Shown here piece by piece: positions 15,613-24,440 of a DNA stretch of 45,914 nucleotides. The notes under the pieces are model-generated. The model made no database searches, had not been told where the DNA came from, and saw only the letters and a program-made list of their open reading frames with translations. Numbering within the stretch: position 1 is the first letter of the stretch; each line of letters starts with the position of its first letter. The translations under genes and the position numbers were made by a program. Source of the stretch: an uncultured Clostridia bacterium (GTDB lineage Bacteria > Bacillota > Clostridia > Oscillospirales > Oscillospiraceae). The stretch is from assembly GCA_946531435.1 (NCBI GenBank), contig CAMNAO010000008.1, positions 1 to 45,914 on the forward strand. The letters are read 5' to 3'.

Positions 15613-17388
15613 ATGAACAAGTACTATTCCTACCCGGAGCAAGGCTACTGGGACCCGGAAAAATGGACGGAAAAGATCAGCGCGGTCTTTCCCCTGGTGA
15701 CCTGGATGGGCGAGCATGAGCCCAGGGATTCCGCCCCCTGGCCCGGCGCCCTGCCCCTTTCGGAGGCCATGGCCCTCCCCTGCTACGACCGGAAGACCAA
15801 CTGCGTCTCCCTTCCGGAGGTGGTGGATGCCTGGAAAAAGCAGGGTGTCCACTATGAGCGGCGGTCCCAGGGCGGCGTATGCTGGCTCATCATGTGCCCG
15901 GAGAAGAGCTTATCCGATTTCGGCACCAAGCTGAAGACCCTCTTCGTCATGCACAATGAGGACATTGCAGACCCCTACTGGGCCATGCGGACCCTGCGGG
16001 ACTTTGAGAAATACAACGAGGCCGTAGCAAAAGAGCAGGACCTCTGCGTCTTCTACATCTGCACCGGCAAGCCGGACTACGACCGGGTCTACGTGAACAT
16101 TTTGCAGGAGGCCTTTGTCTTCGCCCCCGGCGACACCAAAGAGGTCTATCTGGACGTAAGCCCTGTTTTGAAGGCGGGGAAAAAGCTCAGCGAGATTCCC
16201 GGCTTTACCTACAGGGACGCCTCGGGCAAGCCCGCCGACCCCGACGAGGCCCTCCTGCGGCTGACGGAGGCGAAGATCCCGGTGCTGAACGTCACCGGGC
16301 AATGGGAAAACCGGGTAAGCCTCACCCGGGACCAGGTCTCCATGGAGAACTGGAGCAGCCTGGGCTATGACCTTCAGCGGGTCATCCACTCCGAGACCGG
16401 CCGCAAGATGGCGGAGGGCATGGTGCTGGAGTATGACTATGACAGCGCCTACGACCCCCGGTTCATCGCCTGGTGGGACAGGATGGGCCTTCTTTACGAA
16501 AACCACGTGCTGAAAAACCGGCGCTGGAAGTCCGCCCTCCCCAAGGAGGCTTTGGAGAAGCCAGAAGAAAAGCTGCCCCTTCTCATCGTGATGCAGGAGG
16601 TGAACCATGCCAACGAGCATCTGGCGGTGACCGAGACCAGCTATTTCTTCGAATACTTCCGCATCGCCGCCCAGGGCGCCTGCATGCTTTTAAGCTTCGT
16701 TCTGGAGGATGCCGACGACAACGACCTTTTGGTGGAGATTCTGGAGGAGGCAAAAAAGGAATACCCCATGATCGACTGGACCCGGGTCTACATCGCGGGC
16801 CACAGTCACAACGGCCACTACTCCCTGGAGTTCGCCACCCGGCACCCGGAGCTCATCACCGCCGTGGCCACCTTCGGGGACTCCCCCGGCCTCATGAACA
16901 GCGGCATCACCCCCATGGGACCGGAGCGGGCCAAGGAGGCGGCAAAGCACGACATGCCCCTCATCTGCCTCGGCGGCATGAAGGAATTCGGCATCCTCTA
17001 CCCCATGAATCAGAACGGGGATGGCTTCCGCCCCGGCAAAAAGGGCGCCCTTTACAACTTTGAAGACCGGGCGAAGGCCTATCAGCTGCGGCTCACCGTC
17101 TCCAACTGCCCCATGAAAACGGCGGAGGAGATCGCCGCCACCAGGGAGAGCGGGAACCGGGCCATCCGCACCCTGGGCATCCCCGGAGACCGGGGCGAGG
17201 TCATCTGGGCCGACGGCTTCGAGCTCTACATCGTAGACGTCATGAACAACGAGGGCAACTTCCACCTGCGCTTTGTGGGGGAAGAAAACATGCCCCACAA
17301 CACCACCCCCATGCAGCAAAACCTGTCCTGGTCCTTCCTGCGTCGCTTTGCCAGGGATCCCGAGACGAAAAAAATCATTGAGCTTTAA
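15613..17388 (+). CDS. Paralogous alpha/beta hydrolase with a GHSHN elbow
   Basis: A 591-residue paralogue of the preceding gene, alike over its whole length: MNxYYSYP at the start, GQWENR against GNWGNG, IHSExGRxM, then RVYIAGHSHNGHYS, ENMPHNTTP and SFLRRFARDPET at the end. The likely nucleophile is Ser398 and the late catalytic His is in ENMPH. It has the same altered elbow as its partner (Asn for Gly). The start at 15613 is behind AGAGGTAG; an ATG at 15586 overlaps the previous stop and has no ribosome site. The pair may form a heteromer or act on two ends of one substrate. It sits 14 nt before the dehydrogenase. Confidence 0.75.
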   Translation: MNKYYSYPEQGYWDPEKWTEKISAVFPLVTWMGEHEPRDSAPWPGALPLSEAMALPCYDRKTNCVSLPEVVDAWKKQGVHYERRSQGGVCWLIMCPEKSLSDFGTKLKTLFVMHNEDIADPYWAMRTLRDFEKYNEAVAKEQDLCVFYICTGKPDYDRVYVNILQEAFVFAPGDTKEVYLDVSPVLKAGKKLSEIPGFTYRDASGKPADPDEALLRLTEAKIPVLNVTGQWENRVSLTRDQVSMENWSSLGYDLQRVIHSETGRKMAEGMVLEYDYDSAYDPRFIAWWDRMGLLYENHVLKNRRWKSALPKEALEKPEEKLPLLIVMQEVNHANEHLAVTETSYFFEYFRIAAQGACMLLSFVLEDADDNDLLVEILEEAKKEYPMIDWTRVYIAGHSHNGHYSLEFATRHPELITAVATFGDSPGLMNSGITPMGPERAKEAAKHDMPLICLGGMKEFGILYPMNQNGDGFRPGKKGALYNFEDRAKAYQLRLTVSNCPMKTAEEIAATRESGNRAIRTLGIPGDRGEVIWADGFELYIVDVMNNEGNFHLRFVGEENMPHNTTPMQQNLSWSFLRRFARDPETKKIIEL

Positions 17389-17402
17389 GGAGGAGATAAG
17401 AG

Positions 17403-18455
17403 ATGGAAAAGAAGATGATGACCCAGGAGGTCATGACAGCCCCCCACGAGATCACGTTCCGGGAGGTGGAGGTCCCCACCGCCGGCCCCGGCCAGGTGCT
17501 GATGAAGGTCATGAAGATCGGCGTCTGCGGCTCGGACATCCACGTCTGGCACGGCACCCACCCCTTCACCAGCTATCCCGTCACCCAGGGGCACGAGGTC
17601 TCCTGCCAGGTGATCGGCCTGGGGGAGGGCGTCACCGGCCTCAAAATCGGCGACAAGGTGACGGTGCAGCCCCAGGTGGTCTGCGGCAAGTGCTACCCCT
17701 GCACCCACGGCAAGTATAACCTCTGCGAGAATCTGAAGGTTATGGGCTTCCAGACCACGGGCATCGCCTCCCGCTTCTTCTGCACCGATTCCTTCCGGGT
17801 CACCAGGCTCCCCGACAGCATGAGCTATGACGAGGGCGCCATGATCGAGCCCCTGGCGGTGGCGGTCCACGCGGCCAAGCGCTTCCCGGAGATCATGGGC
17901 GCCAAAGTTGCCGTCATCGGCGCGGGACCCATCGGCATCCTCACCGCCCAGGCGGTGAAGGCCTGCGGCGCCGAGAGCGTCATGGTCACCGACGTCAGCG
18001 ATTTCCGCATTGGGAAGGCCAAAGAGTGCGGCGCGGACTTCGTCTTCAACACCCGGGAGAAGGACTTCGGGGACTGCCTCGTGGAGGCCTTCGGCCCCGA
18101 CAAGGCGGACGTGATCTATGACTGTGCCGGCAACGACATCACCATGAATGAGGCCATCAAGTACGCCCGGAAGGGCAGCACCATCATCCTGGTGGCGGTC
18201 TTCGGCGCCATGGCCAAGGTGGATCTCGCGGTGCTGAACGACCATGAGCTGGACCTCAACACCACCATGATGTATCGGAATGAGGACTATGTGGACGCCA
18301 TCCGCTTTGTGGAGGAGGGAAAGGTCAAGCTGGAGCCCCTCATGAGCAAGACCTTCGCCTTCAAAGATTACGCCGACGCCTATCACTACATCGACAATAA
18401 CCGGGAGACCAGCATGAAGATCCTCATCGACGTGCAGGCCGGGGCGGAAGAATAA
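17403..18455 (+). CDS. Zinc-dependent alcohol dehydrogenase (MDR family)
   Basis: A 350-residue medium-chain dehydrogenase. The catalytic zinc ligands are Cys42 (GVCGSDIH), His63 and Glu64 (GHE). The structural zinc loop has C94, C97, C100 and C108 (CGKCYPC then NLC). The Rossmann turn is VIGAGPIG at about 174, followed by an Asp in VTDVSD, which suggests NAD preference. The overall pattern is that of polyol/threonine dehydrogenases that oxidise a secondary hydroxyl to a ketone. A strong site, AAGGAGGAG, precedes the ATG. With the following aldo/keto reductase it could oxidise and then re-reduce a hydroxyl, or treat the alcohol released by the esterases. The substrate is unknown. Confidence 0.9.
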   Translation: MEKKMMTQEVMTAPHEITFREVEVPTAGPGQVLMKVMKIGVCGSDIHVWHGTHPFTSYPVTQGHEVSCQVIGLGEGVTGLKIGDKVTVQPQVVCGKCYPCTHGKYNLCENLKVMGFQTTGIASRFFCTDSFRVTRLPDSMSYDEGAMIEPLAVAVHAAKRFPEIMGAKVAVIGAGPIGILTAQAVKACGAESVMVTDVSDFRIGKAKECGADFVFNTREKDFGDCLVEAFGPDKADVIYDCAGNDITMNEAIKYARKGSTIILVAVFGAMAKVDLAVLNDHELDLNTTMMYRNEDYVDAIRFVEEGKVKLEPLMSKTFAFKDYADAYHYIDNNRETSMKILIDVQAGAEE

Positions 18456-18467
18456 AAGGAGCAAGCA

Positions 18468-19469
18468 ATGGAATACACCTATATGGGCCGGACCGGGCTG
18501 AAGGTCAGCCGTCTCTGCCTGGGCACCATGAATTTCGGCGGCACGACGGAGGAGAAAGAGGCCTTCCGCATCATGGACCGGGCCCTGGACGCGGGGATCA
18601 ATTTCTTCGATACCGCCAACATGTACGGCTTCGGGGGAAACGGCTACCGGGGAAGGACCGAGGAGATCATCGGCAAATGGTTTGCCCAGGGCGGCGGCCG
18701 GCGGGAGAAGGTGGTCCTGGCCACCAAGATCTCCAACGCAATGAATGACCCCCTGGACGGACCCAATGACATCATGGGTCTCTCCGGCTACAAGATCCGC
18801 CGCCATCTGGAGGGCTGCCTAACGCGCCTGGGGACTGACCACGTGGAGCTTCTTTACCTCCACGATCCCGCCCCCCACGCGGGCTGGGATGAGCTCTGGG
18901 GCGCCTTTGAGGCCGCCTTCCGGCGGGGGCAGTTCGACTACATCGGCGGCAGCAACTTCGCCGCCTGGCAGCTCGTCAAGGCCCAGTGGGAGGCGGACAA
19001 GCGGCACTTTATGGGCTTGTCTGCCCTCCAGGACCGCTACAACCTGGTCTCCCGTCTGCCGGAGGTGGAGCTTCTGCCCGTCACGGAGGAGCTGGGTCTG
19101 GGCCTCATGTGCTGGGGCCCTCTTCACGGCGGGATGCTCAGCGGCAGCCTGCTGAAAAAGCTGGAAAGCGGCCAGCGCTCCGGCAAATACGCAGAAAGGA
19201 TGACGCCCCAGCGCTTGGAGCAGCTCCGGCGCTTCCACACCCTGTGCGCGGACTACGGCTCCGACGAAGCCACGGTCAGCATGGCCTGGCTCCTGTCCCG
19301 GCCCCAGGTCACGGCTCCCCTCATCGGCCCCCGGACAATAGAGCAGCTGGAGGACAGTCTGAAGGCTCTGGAGTTCAGGATGACCCCGGAGCTTGCGGAG
19401 GAGCTGGACAGGCTCTTCCCCGCCCCGGCCGTGGCCGCGCCCCTGGCCTACCGGAACGACATCTATTGA
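18468..19469 (+). CDS. Aldo/keto reductase
   Basis: A 333-residue aldo/keto reductase, (beta/alpha)8 fold, NADPH-type. The catalytic tetrad is visible: Asp and Tyr in FFDTANMYG (about residues 46-54), Lys in LATK and His in LLYLHDP. A C-terminal nucleotide-binding stretch follows (PLIGPRTIEQLEDSLKAL). It begins MEYTYMGRTGLKVSRLCLGTM, the standard family start, 12 nt after the dehydrogenase stop with a GGAG site. It reduces carbonyls to alcohols in this class. Its place between a dehydrogenase and an esterase suggests work on the same metabolite; that is an inference. Confidence 0.92.
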   Translation: MEYTYMGRTGLKVSRLCLGTMNFGGTTEEKEAFRIMDRALDAGINFFDTANMYGFGGNGYRGRTEEIIGKWFAQGGGRREKVVLATKISNAMNDPLDGPNDIMGLSGYKIRRHLEGCLTRLGTDHVELLYLHDPAPHAGWDELWGAFEAAFRRGQFDYIGGSNFAAWQLVKAQWEADKRHFMGLSALQDRYNLVSRLPEVELLPVTEELGLGLMCWGPLHGGMLSGSLLKKLESGQRSGKYAERMTPQRLEQLRRFHTLCADYGSDEATVSMAWLLSRPQVTAPLIGPRTIEQLEDSLKALEFRMTPELAEELDRLFPAPAVAAPLAYRNDIY

Positions 19470-19521
19470 ATCCCGGAGGGCGGGAAGCCCTTTCCGGGCA
19501 CAAAGCGAGAGGAGGATCCCT

Positions 19522-20784
19522 ATGCTTCACGCACCGGATCATTTGAAATACTGGAAAAAAGAGAGTAACCCCGCCACCGGGGAGCAGTTTGAGATCTATC
19601 GAAACACCCTGATGGACCTGGGAAACCCGGAGTTTGACTTGGAGCGCTATCTCAGCGACGACTACGCTGCGGAGCAGACCCGGAGGCTGGATCTCCGTTT
19701 CCGCTTCACCCCCGATCCCATGGGGGAGGAGTGTCTCAGCTACTATCGCTCCCTGGGGCTGAAAAAAGAGATGTTCGAGGCCGATTCCTTTTTTGACCGC
19801 TGGGTGCTGCTGAGCCCGCTGGAAAAAAAGCCCGGCGCCCGCTATCCCCTGATCCTCATCTTCCACGGCGGCATGAACACCATCGAAACCGAGGAATTCT
19901 CCGACTTCTTCGCCGAGACGGCGGGGAGAGACGGCTGCATGCTGCTCTATCCCCAGAACACCAACGCCGATCGGGTGCTGGAGATCCTGGAAAAGGTAAA
20001 GGCGGCGTATCCGGTGGATGAGGAGCGGATCTACGTCACCGGCTTTTCCCAGGGGGGCTATCAGGCCCGGGCCCTGGTGACCCGGCACCCGGAACTCTTT
20101 GCCGCCTACGCCCCCGCAGGCAACGACCTGTACCGCCCCTTCGACTTCCAGAACGTCCCCTATACCGAGGCGGAGCTTCAACACTTCAAGGAGATCTCAG
20201 TCCCCTTCTTTCAGATCGTGGGCTGCCGCGAGCCCAACTATCACGTTCCCCGCCTTCAGTGGCACCCCCGGAAGACCATGCTTCAGGACCTGAGGGAGCG
20301 CTTCCCCGGGAAGTATGACGACGTGAAGCCGGGCATGGACTTCGGCCCCGAGATGGGACCGGACCCCACCTATCCCAAGACCGCCACCGGCGGCAACGCC
20401 TCCACCATCCATCCCGCCCCCCAGCCGGGGGAGGACATCCCCCGCTGGGCATTGAACCGGGTGAACCTGCGGCTGGAGCTGCAAAACTGCGAGCCGAGAG
20501 ATGTGGAGACCTGCCTCGGCTATCTCACAAACCCGGATACCGAGACCCACGCCGCCCTGGGCTTCTACGGGGATCGGGACGGCATCCAGTATTTCTACGG
20601 CCGCAAGCACTACATCGCGGATGTCTGGAGCCGCACCGGTCTGCACACCTTCCGCTATGCGGCGGTGGAAAACGCCCCCCACTGGCCTCCCCTGGCCTGG
20701 GCTGAGCTGGCCTGGGATTTCTTCCGGGGCTTCCGCCGGGAGGCGGGCACCGGTCGGCTGCTTATGGACCGCTACTCCTCGTGA
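19522..20784 (+). CDS. Alpha/beta hydrolase, feruloyl-esterase/depolymerase-like
   Basis: A 420-residue cytoplasmic alpha/beta hydrolase. The oxyanion-hole strand LILIFHGGMN is at 111-120, the elbow is GFSQG with Ser176, and a late ENAPHWPP holds the probable catalytic His. Unlike its two operon relatives it keeps a normal GxSxG. The C-terminal ending (WAELAWDFFRGFRREAGTGRL) is similar to theirs (SFLRRFAxDPETxK), so the three probably share an origin. The start is chosen at 19522 behind GAGAGGAGGATCC, 52 nt after the reductase, the widest gap of the operon. The final Ser-Ser-stop is read from a family C repeat, so the original C-terminus may have been cut or changed. Confidence 0.82.
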   Translation: MLHAPDHLKYWKKESNPATGEQFEIYRNTLMDLGNPEFDLERYLSDDYAAEQTRRLDLRFRFTPDPMGEECLSYYRSLGLKKEMFEADSFFDRWVLLSPLEKKPGARYPLILIFHGGMNTIETEEFSDFFAETAGRDGCMLLYPQNTNADRVLEILEKVKAAYPVDEERIYVTGFSQGGYQARALVTRHPELFAAYAPAGNDLYRPFDFQNVPYTEAELQHFKEISVPFFQIVGCREPNYHVPRLQWHPRKTMLQDLRERFPGKYDDVKPGMDFGPEMGPDPTYPKTATGGNASTIHPAPQPGEDIPRWALNRVNLRLELQNCEPRDVETCLGYLTNPDTETHAALGFYGDRDGIQYFYGRKHYIADVWSRTGLHTFRYAAVENAPHWPPLAWAELAWDFFRGFRREAGTGRLLMDRYSS

Positions 20785-21016
20785 CGCCTCATCGTTCGCA
20801 GGGCTGCCCGCAGCCCCGCTCACCCCACGGCGTCCTCGTCGTTTTCAAAACGCGACCCACGCCGTTTATGAGCCCGCAGGCGAATATCCGGACGAGCGCC
20901 CGCAGGCGCCGTGCTGGGCGGGCAACCGAGCGAAGCGAGGCTCTTAGCCCGCCGCTGCGCAACCGGGCGCAGCCCGGCTCTTAGCGCGGAGTGTGGGCTC
21001 GCGTTTTGCAGGGACG
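20776..21016. repeat. Family C repeat, copy 3, with an insertion in the hairpin loop
   Basis: It opens with CTCCTCGTGACGCCT as copy 1 does and has the same two stems. In the second stem (AAAACGCGA at 20847-20855, TCGCGTTTT at 20999-21007) the four-base loop of copy 1 is replaced by about 130 nt (roughly 20861-20992) of other GC-rich palindromes. The stop codon of the preceding hydrolase is inside the repeat. Confidence 0.65.
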
Positions 21017-21037
21017 GGGGACGCGGGGACGGAGGTA

Positions 21038-21155
21038 CGGATTGCCACGACCAGTCTGCGGACTGGTCTCGCAATGACAGAGAAGGATCGACAGCCGCTG
21101 CGGCTAACCAACTCGCATGTCATTGCGAGGAGCCCAACGGGCGACGCGGCAATCC
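21038..21155. repeat. Family A MITE-like repeat, copy 3
   Basis: It runs from CGGATTGCC to GGCAATCCG, with the inner hairpin CCAGTCTGCGGACTGG and the GCCGCTGCGGC centre. It lies in the 613-nt gene-free gap between the hydrolase operon and metH, together with copy 3 of family C, a terminator and a 164-bp element. Confidence 0.75.
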
Positions 21156-21176
21156 GTAACCTTCTCTCCTGTTCCT

Positions 21177-21227
21177 CGACAAAGGGCTCCGTCCCATCCG
21201 ATCAGATGGGGCGGAGCCCTTTTGTCG
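21177..21227. terminator. Bidirectional intrinsic terminator between convergent operons
   Basis: CGACAAAGGGCTCCGTCCCATC pairs with 21205-21227 over about 22 bp, with one wobble and one bulge, around a 6-nt loop. On the plus strand it reads into CCCTTTTGTCGTTTCGTTTT and on the minus strand into CCCTTTGTCG. It can end both the plus-strand hydrolase operon and the minus-strand metF-metH operon. Confidence 0.8.
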
Positions 21228-21247
21228 TTTCGTTTTGCACGGCTCTC

Positions 21248-21411
21248 ATACTATTTCTTGATAGAAAGATTGAAAATGATACGCGAGCGGACCTGGCGCC
21301 AGACAAGGCAGAGCCCGCAGAACATAATGGACATATATGGTCAAGGGCTCTAACGCGGTATGGCGACAAGCAAGCCGCGCAGCATTCAGGATTTCTATTA
21401 AGAAATAGTAT
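21248..21411. mobile_element. 164-bp element with 20-bp terminal inverted repeats over the metH stop
   Basis: The ends (21248-21267 and 21392-21411) are inverted repeats matching at 19 of 20 bases, beginning ATACTATTTCTT. The AT-rich ends contrast with the GC-rich surroundings. The right end overlaps the last codons of metH and supplies its TAA. No open frame of note and no clear target duplication were seen. It fits a miniature inverted-repeat element derived from an insertion sequence. Confidence 0.6.
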
Positions 21412-23812
21412 CTGCGCCGAAAACCTCATCCGCGTAACGAACCGTGGCCATGGCGTCCCTGGCATAGCGGTCGGCGCCGATCTTCTCGGCGTAATCCTTT
21501 GTCATGACGGCGCCGCCCACCACGATCTTCGTATCCGGCTTTCTCTTCCGCAAAAGGCGGATGGTGGCCTCCATATTCACCACCGTGGTGGTCATGAGGG
21601 CGGAGAGGCCCACCAGGGCGATGTTCTCCCGCACCGCGGTCTCCGCCACGGTCTCCGGGTCCACGTCCTTCCCCAGGTCCAGGATCTCATAGCCGTAGTT
21701 TTCCAGGAGCACCTTCACAATGTTCTTGCCGATGTCGTGGATATCTCCCTTCACCGTGGCCAGCAGGATCCGGCCCTTTGTTTCCCGCTCCCTGCCTGCC
21801 ATCTTCCCCTTGATGACCTCAAAGGCCGCCTTGGCCGCCTCGGCGCTCATAAGGAGCTGGGGCAGGAACAGGGTCCCCTTTTCAAAGCCCTGACCCACGG
21901 TGTCCAGGGCGGGGATCAGCTCCCCGTCGATGATCTCCAAAGGCTCCCGGTTAAGAAGCTGCTGCTTTGTCTCCGACACCGCCAGATCCTTCAGCCCCCG
22001 CTCCACCGCCTCCTTCAAGGAACCGGCAGCGGCAGCCGCTGATACGGTTTTCGCCGCGGCGCCACCCCCGGTGGGGGCGGTGGTGCCCGCATAGGCGGCG
22101 ATGTAGTCCATGCAGTTTTCATCCTTTGCCGTCAGAGCCAGATAGGAACGGTAGGACTGCATCATGGCCTCGGAGCCCGGATTCATGATGGCGGCGGAGA
22201 GGCCCAGGCCCATGGCCAGGGTGAGGAAATGGGCATTGACGATCTCCCGCCGGGGGAGTCCGAAGGACACGTTGGAGACCCCCAGAATGGTGTGAAGGCC
22301 CAGCTCCTCCCGGGCAAGGCGGATGGTCTCCAGGGTGGTCATGGCCGCGCCGGGATCGGAGGAGATGGTCATGGTGAGGCCGTCCAGCACAAGGTCCTCC
22401 GGCCCGATGCCCCAGTTCTCCGCCTCCCGGAGGATGGTCTTCGCCACCTCGATCCGGCCACGGGCGGAATCGGGAATGCCCGCCTCGGTCAGGGGCAGGG
22501 CCACCGCCACACCGCCATAGCGCTTTAGGAGGGGAAACACCGTCTCCATGCTCTCCTTTTTCCCGCTGACGGAGTTGACCATGGGCTTGCCGTTATAGCG
22601 GCGCATGGCCCTCTCCAGGGCCACCGGGTCCGCAGTATCCAGCTGCAGGGGCAGATCCAGCACGCTCTGCAGCTCCTCCGTGGCCCTGGTCAAAAGGGCG
22701 GCCTCGTCGATGCCGGGAAGGCCCACGTTCACATCCAGGATCCCGGCGCCGCTCTTCTCCTGCTTCAAGCCCTCCCCCAAGAGGTAGTCCATGTCTTCCT
22801 CCCGCAGGGCCTGCTGCAGCCGCTTTTTCCCCGTGGGATTCAGCCGCTCCCCAATGAGCACCGGCTTCTCCCCCAGCACCTCCGCCCGGGCGTAGGAGGA
22901 GACCACGGTGCGCCTCTTCTTCTCCCTGGGACGGAAGGGCAGCTTTTCCAGGGCCTCCCGCATGCTGCGGATATGCTCCGGCGTGGTGCCGCAGCAGCCG
23001 CCCGCCACCTGGATCCCCAGAGCGGCGATCTTCTCCATCTCCCGGGCAAACTCCTCCGGGGAGACGTCATAGACCGTCCTCCCTCCCTCGGCCCGGGGCA
23101 GCCCCGCGTTGGGGCTCACCACCAGGGGCACCGAGGTGATCTCCGCCAGCTCCTTCACAATGGGCAGCATCTCTTTGGGACCCAGGCCGCAGTTGACCCC
23201 CAGGGCGTCCACCCCCAGCCCCTCCAGCAGGGCCACGGTGCTTTCGGTCCCGCCCCCGGTGAGGAGCTTATGGCGGCTGTCATAGATGTTGGTGACCACC
23301 ACCGGCAGGTCGGAATTCTCATGGGCGGCCAGGACGGCGGCCTTGGACTCATAGCTGTCGCTCATGGTCTCGATGAGGATGAGGTCCGCCCCCTCCTCTT
23401 TCCCCAGACGCACCACCTCCCCGAAGAGGGTCACCGCCTCCTCCAGGTCCAGCTCCCCAAAGGGACGCAAGAGCTTCCCCGTGGGGCCCAGATCCAGGGC
23501 GATATAGGCATCCTCCCGGCCCGACTCCCGGCGGGCTTCCCGGGCAAGGCGCAGGGCGGCGGACGCCACCGAAGCCAGCTCCCGCTCCCGGGGAAACTTC
23601 AAGCGGTTTAAGCCGAAGGTATTGGTATTGAGGATATCCGCCCCCGCCAGCAGGTAGCGGCGGTGGATCTCGCGGATGATGTCAGGGTGACTGAGGTTCC
23701 AGGTCTCCGGCTTCTCGCCGCCCTTGAGGCCCTGCTCCTGCAGGAGGGTGCCCATGCCCCCGTCCCAAAAGAGCCACTCCTTCCCCAGCCGCTCCAAAAA
23801 ACTTTTTGCCAT
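21398..23812 (-). CDS. metH: Cobalamin-dependent methionine synthase MetH, lacking the reactivation domain
   Basis: An 804-residue enzyme that moves a methyl group from methyl-tetrahydrofolate to homocysteine through cobalamin. Domains in order: homocysteine-binding barrel, residues 1-290 (FWDGGMGTLLQ, the zinc Cys pair in GGCCGTTPEH at about 273); pterin-binding barrel at about 300-560 (LIGERLNPTGKK, ILDVNVG); cobalamin cap and Rossmann domain at about 580-800, with DIHDIGKN at about 690 holding the cobalt-ligand His. The SAM-binding activation domain of full-length MetH (about 1200 residues) is absent and is encoded by the next gene upstream. The last residues (ADTIS) and the TAA come from a 164-bp inverted-repeat element. 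A GGGAGGAG site precedes the ATG. Confidence 0.94.
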   Translation of the reverse strand: MAKSFLERLGKEWLFWDGGMGTLLQEQGLKGGEKPETWNLSHPDIIREIHRRYLLAGADILNTNTFGLNRLKFPRERELASVASAALRLAREARRESGREDAYIALDLGPTGKLLRPFGELDLEEAVTLFGEVVRLGKEEGADLILIETMSDSYESKAAVLAAHENSDLPVVVTNIYDSRHKLLTGGGTESTVALLEGLGVDALGVNCGLGPKEMLPIVKELAEITSVPLVVSPNAGLPRAEGGRTVYDVSPEEFAREMEKIAALGIQVAGGCCGTTPEHIRSMREALEKLPFRPREKKRRTVVSSYARAEVLGEKPVLIGERLNPTGKKRLQQALREEDMDYLLGEGLKQEKSGAGILDVNVGLPGIDEAALLTRATEELQSVLDLPLQLDTADPVALERAMRRYNGKPMVNSVSGKKESMETVFPLLKRYGGVAVALPLTEAGIPDSARGRIEVAKTILREAENWGIGPEDLVLDGLTMTISSDPGAAMTTLETIRLAREELGLHTILGVSNVSFGLPRREIVNAHFLTLAMGLGLSAAIMNPGSEAMMQSYRSYLALTAKDENCMDYIAAYAGTTAPTGGGAAAKTVSAAAAAGSLKEAVERGLKDLAVSETKQQLLNREPLEIIDGELIPALDTVGQGFEKGTLFLPQLLMSAEAAKAAFEVIKGKMAGRERETKGRILLATVKGDIHDIGKNIVKVLLENYGYEILDLGKDVDPETVAETAVRENIALVGLSALMTTTVVNMEATIRLLRKRKPDTKIVVGGAVMTKDYAEKIGADRYARDAMATVRYADEVFGADTIS

Positions 23813-23816
23813 GGTA

Positions 23817-24440
23817 TCATTCTCCTCCCTCTTCGGGAAAACGGCGGCCGATGAAGGCCGTCACGGATTTGGAGGGCACCATAAGCAGGCTCTCCGTCAG
23901 GGTGATGCCCAGCCGCCGCCGCATCTGCAGCCGCTCCTCAAAAGCCCGCTGCAGCCCCAGCTCCAGATCCCCGTAGCCCGGGGAAAACCGGGGCCGGAGA
24001 AGGGTTCCTTCCTTCGCTGCCTTCTCTTTCAGACGGTCATTGATATAGTCGCACCAGCATTCCGCCATGGCGGAGCCGATGGCCTCACAGCAGAGGTGCT
24101 CCCCGGCGCCCAGGACCCCCGCCCGGCGGATCACCCGGTCCGCCCCGGCGCCCAGGGTGGCCGCCATCCAGTACACCGACCGGCAGCCCCGGAGATTCCG
24201 GCTAAGGTCCCGGCTTTGAACGGCAACCATACCGATGGTAAGCCCATCCTCCCCCCCAAGCGCCAGAGGGTCGGTCTCCACCGCTGCCCTTGGCTCCGCC
24301 GCCGACAGCATTTCCGAAAAGCAGCGGTCCAGCGTTTTTCCCAGGGCCGGATCCGGCTCCCCGCTCCGAATCCCCATATAGCGCAGGATCTCCCGCCGGG
24401 GCGTTCGCTCCAGCAGCCCTTTCTCCCCCTCCAGGATCAT
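23817..24440 (-). CDS. Methionine synthase activation-domain protein (split MetH)
   Basis: A 207-residue stand-alone version of the C-terminal MetH activation domain, which binds SAM and lets an electron donor rescue oxidised cob(II)alamin. The signature RFSPGYGD lies at about residues 150-157 and is followed by the helical stretch ITLTESLLMVPSKSVTAFIG found in the family. It starts by ATGA overlap with metF and ends 4 nt before metH, so the three are co-translated and stoichiometry can be matched. This split arrangement is known in Clostridia. Nothing suggests a broken gene. Confidence 0.88.
   Translation of the reverse strand: MILEGEKGLLERTPRREILRYMGIRSGEPDPALGKTLDRCFSEMLSAAEPRAAVETDPLALGGEDGLTIGMVAVQSRDLSRNLRGCRSVYWMAATLGAGADRVIRRAGVLGAGEHLCCEAIGSAMAECWCDYINDRLKEKAAKEGTLLRPRFSPGYGDLELGLQRAFEERLQMRRRLGITLTESLLMVPSKSVTAFIGRRFPEEGGE

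Noticed and set aside
6845..20784. Quorum-quenching (acyl-homoserine lactonase) island
   Set aside because: The MBL proteins share the HxHxDH motif with lactonases, but that motif is common to the whole superfamily, and the esterase and redox genes do not fit a pure quenching role; the substrate is left open.
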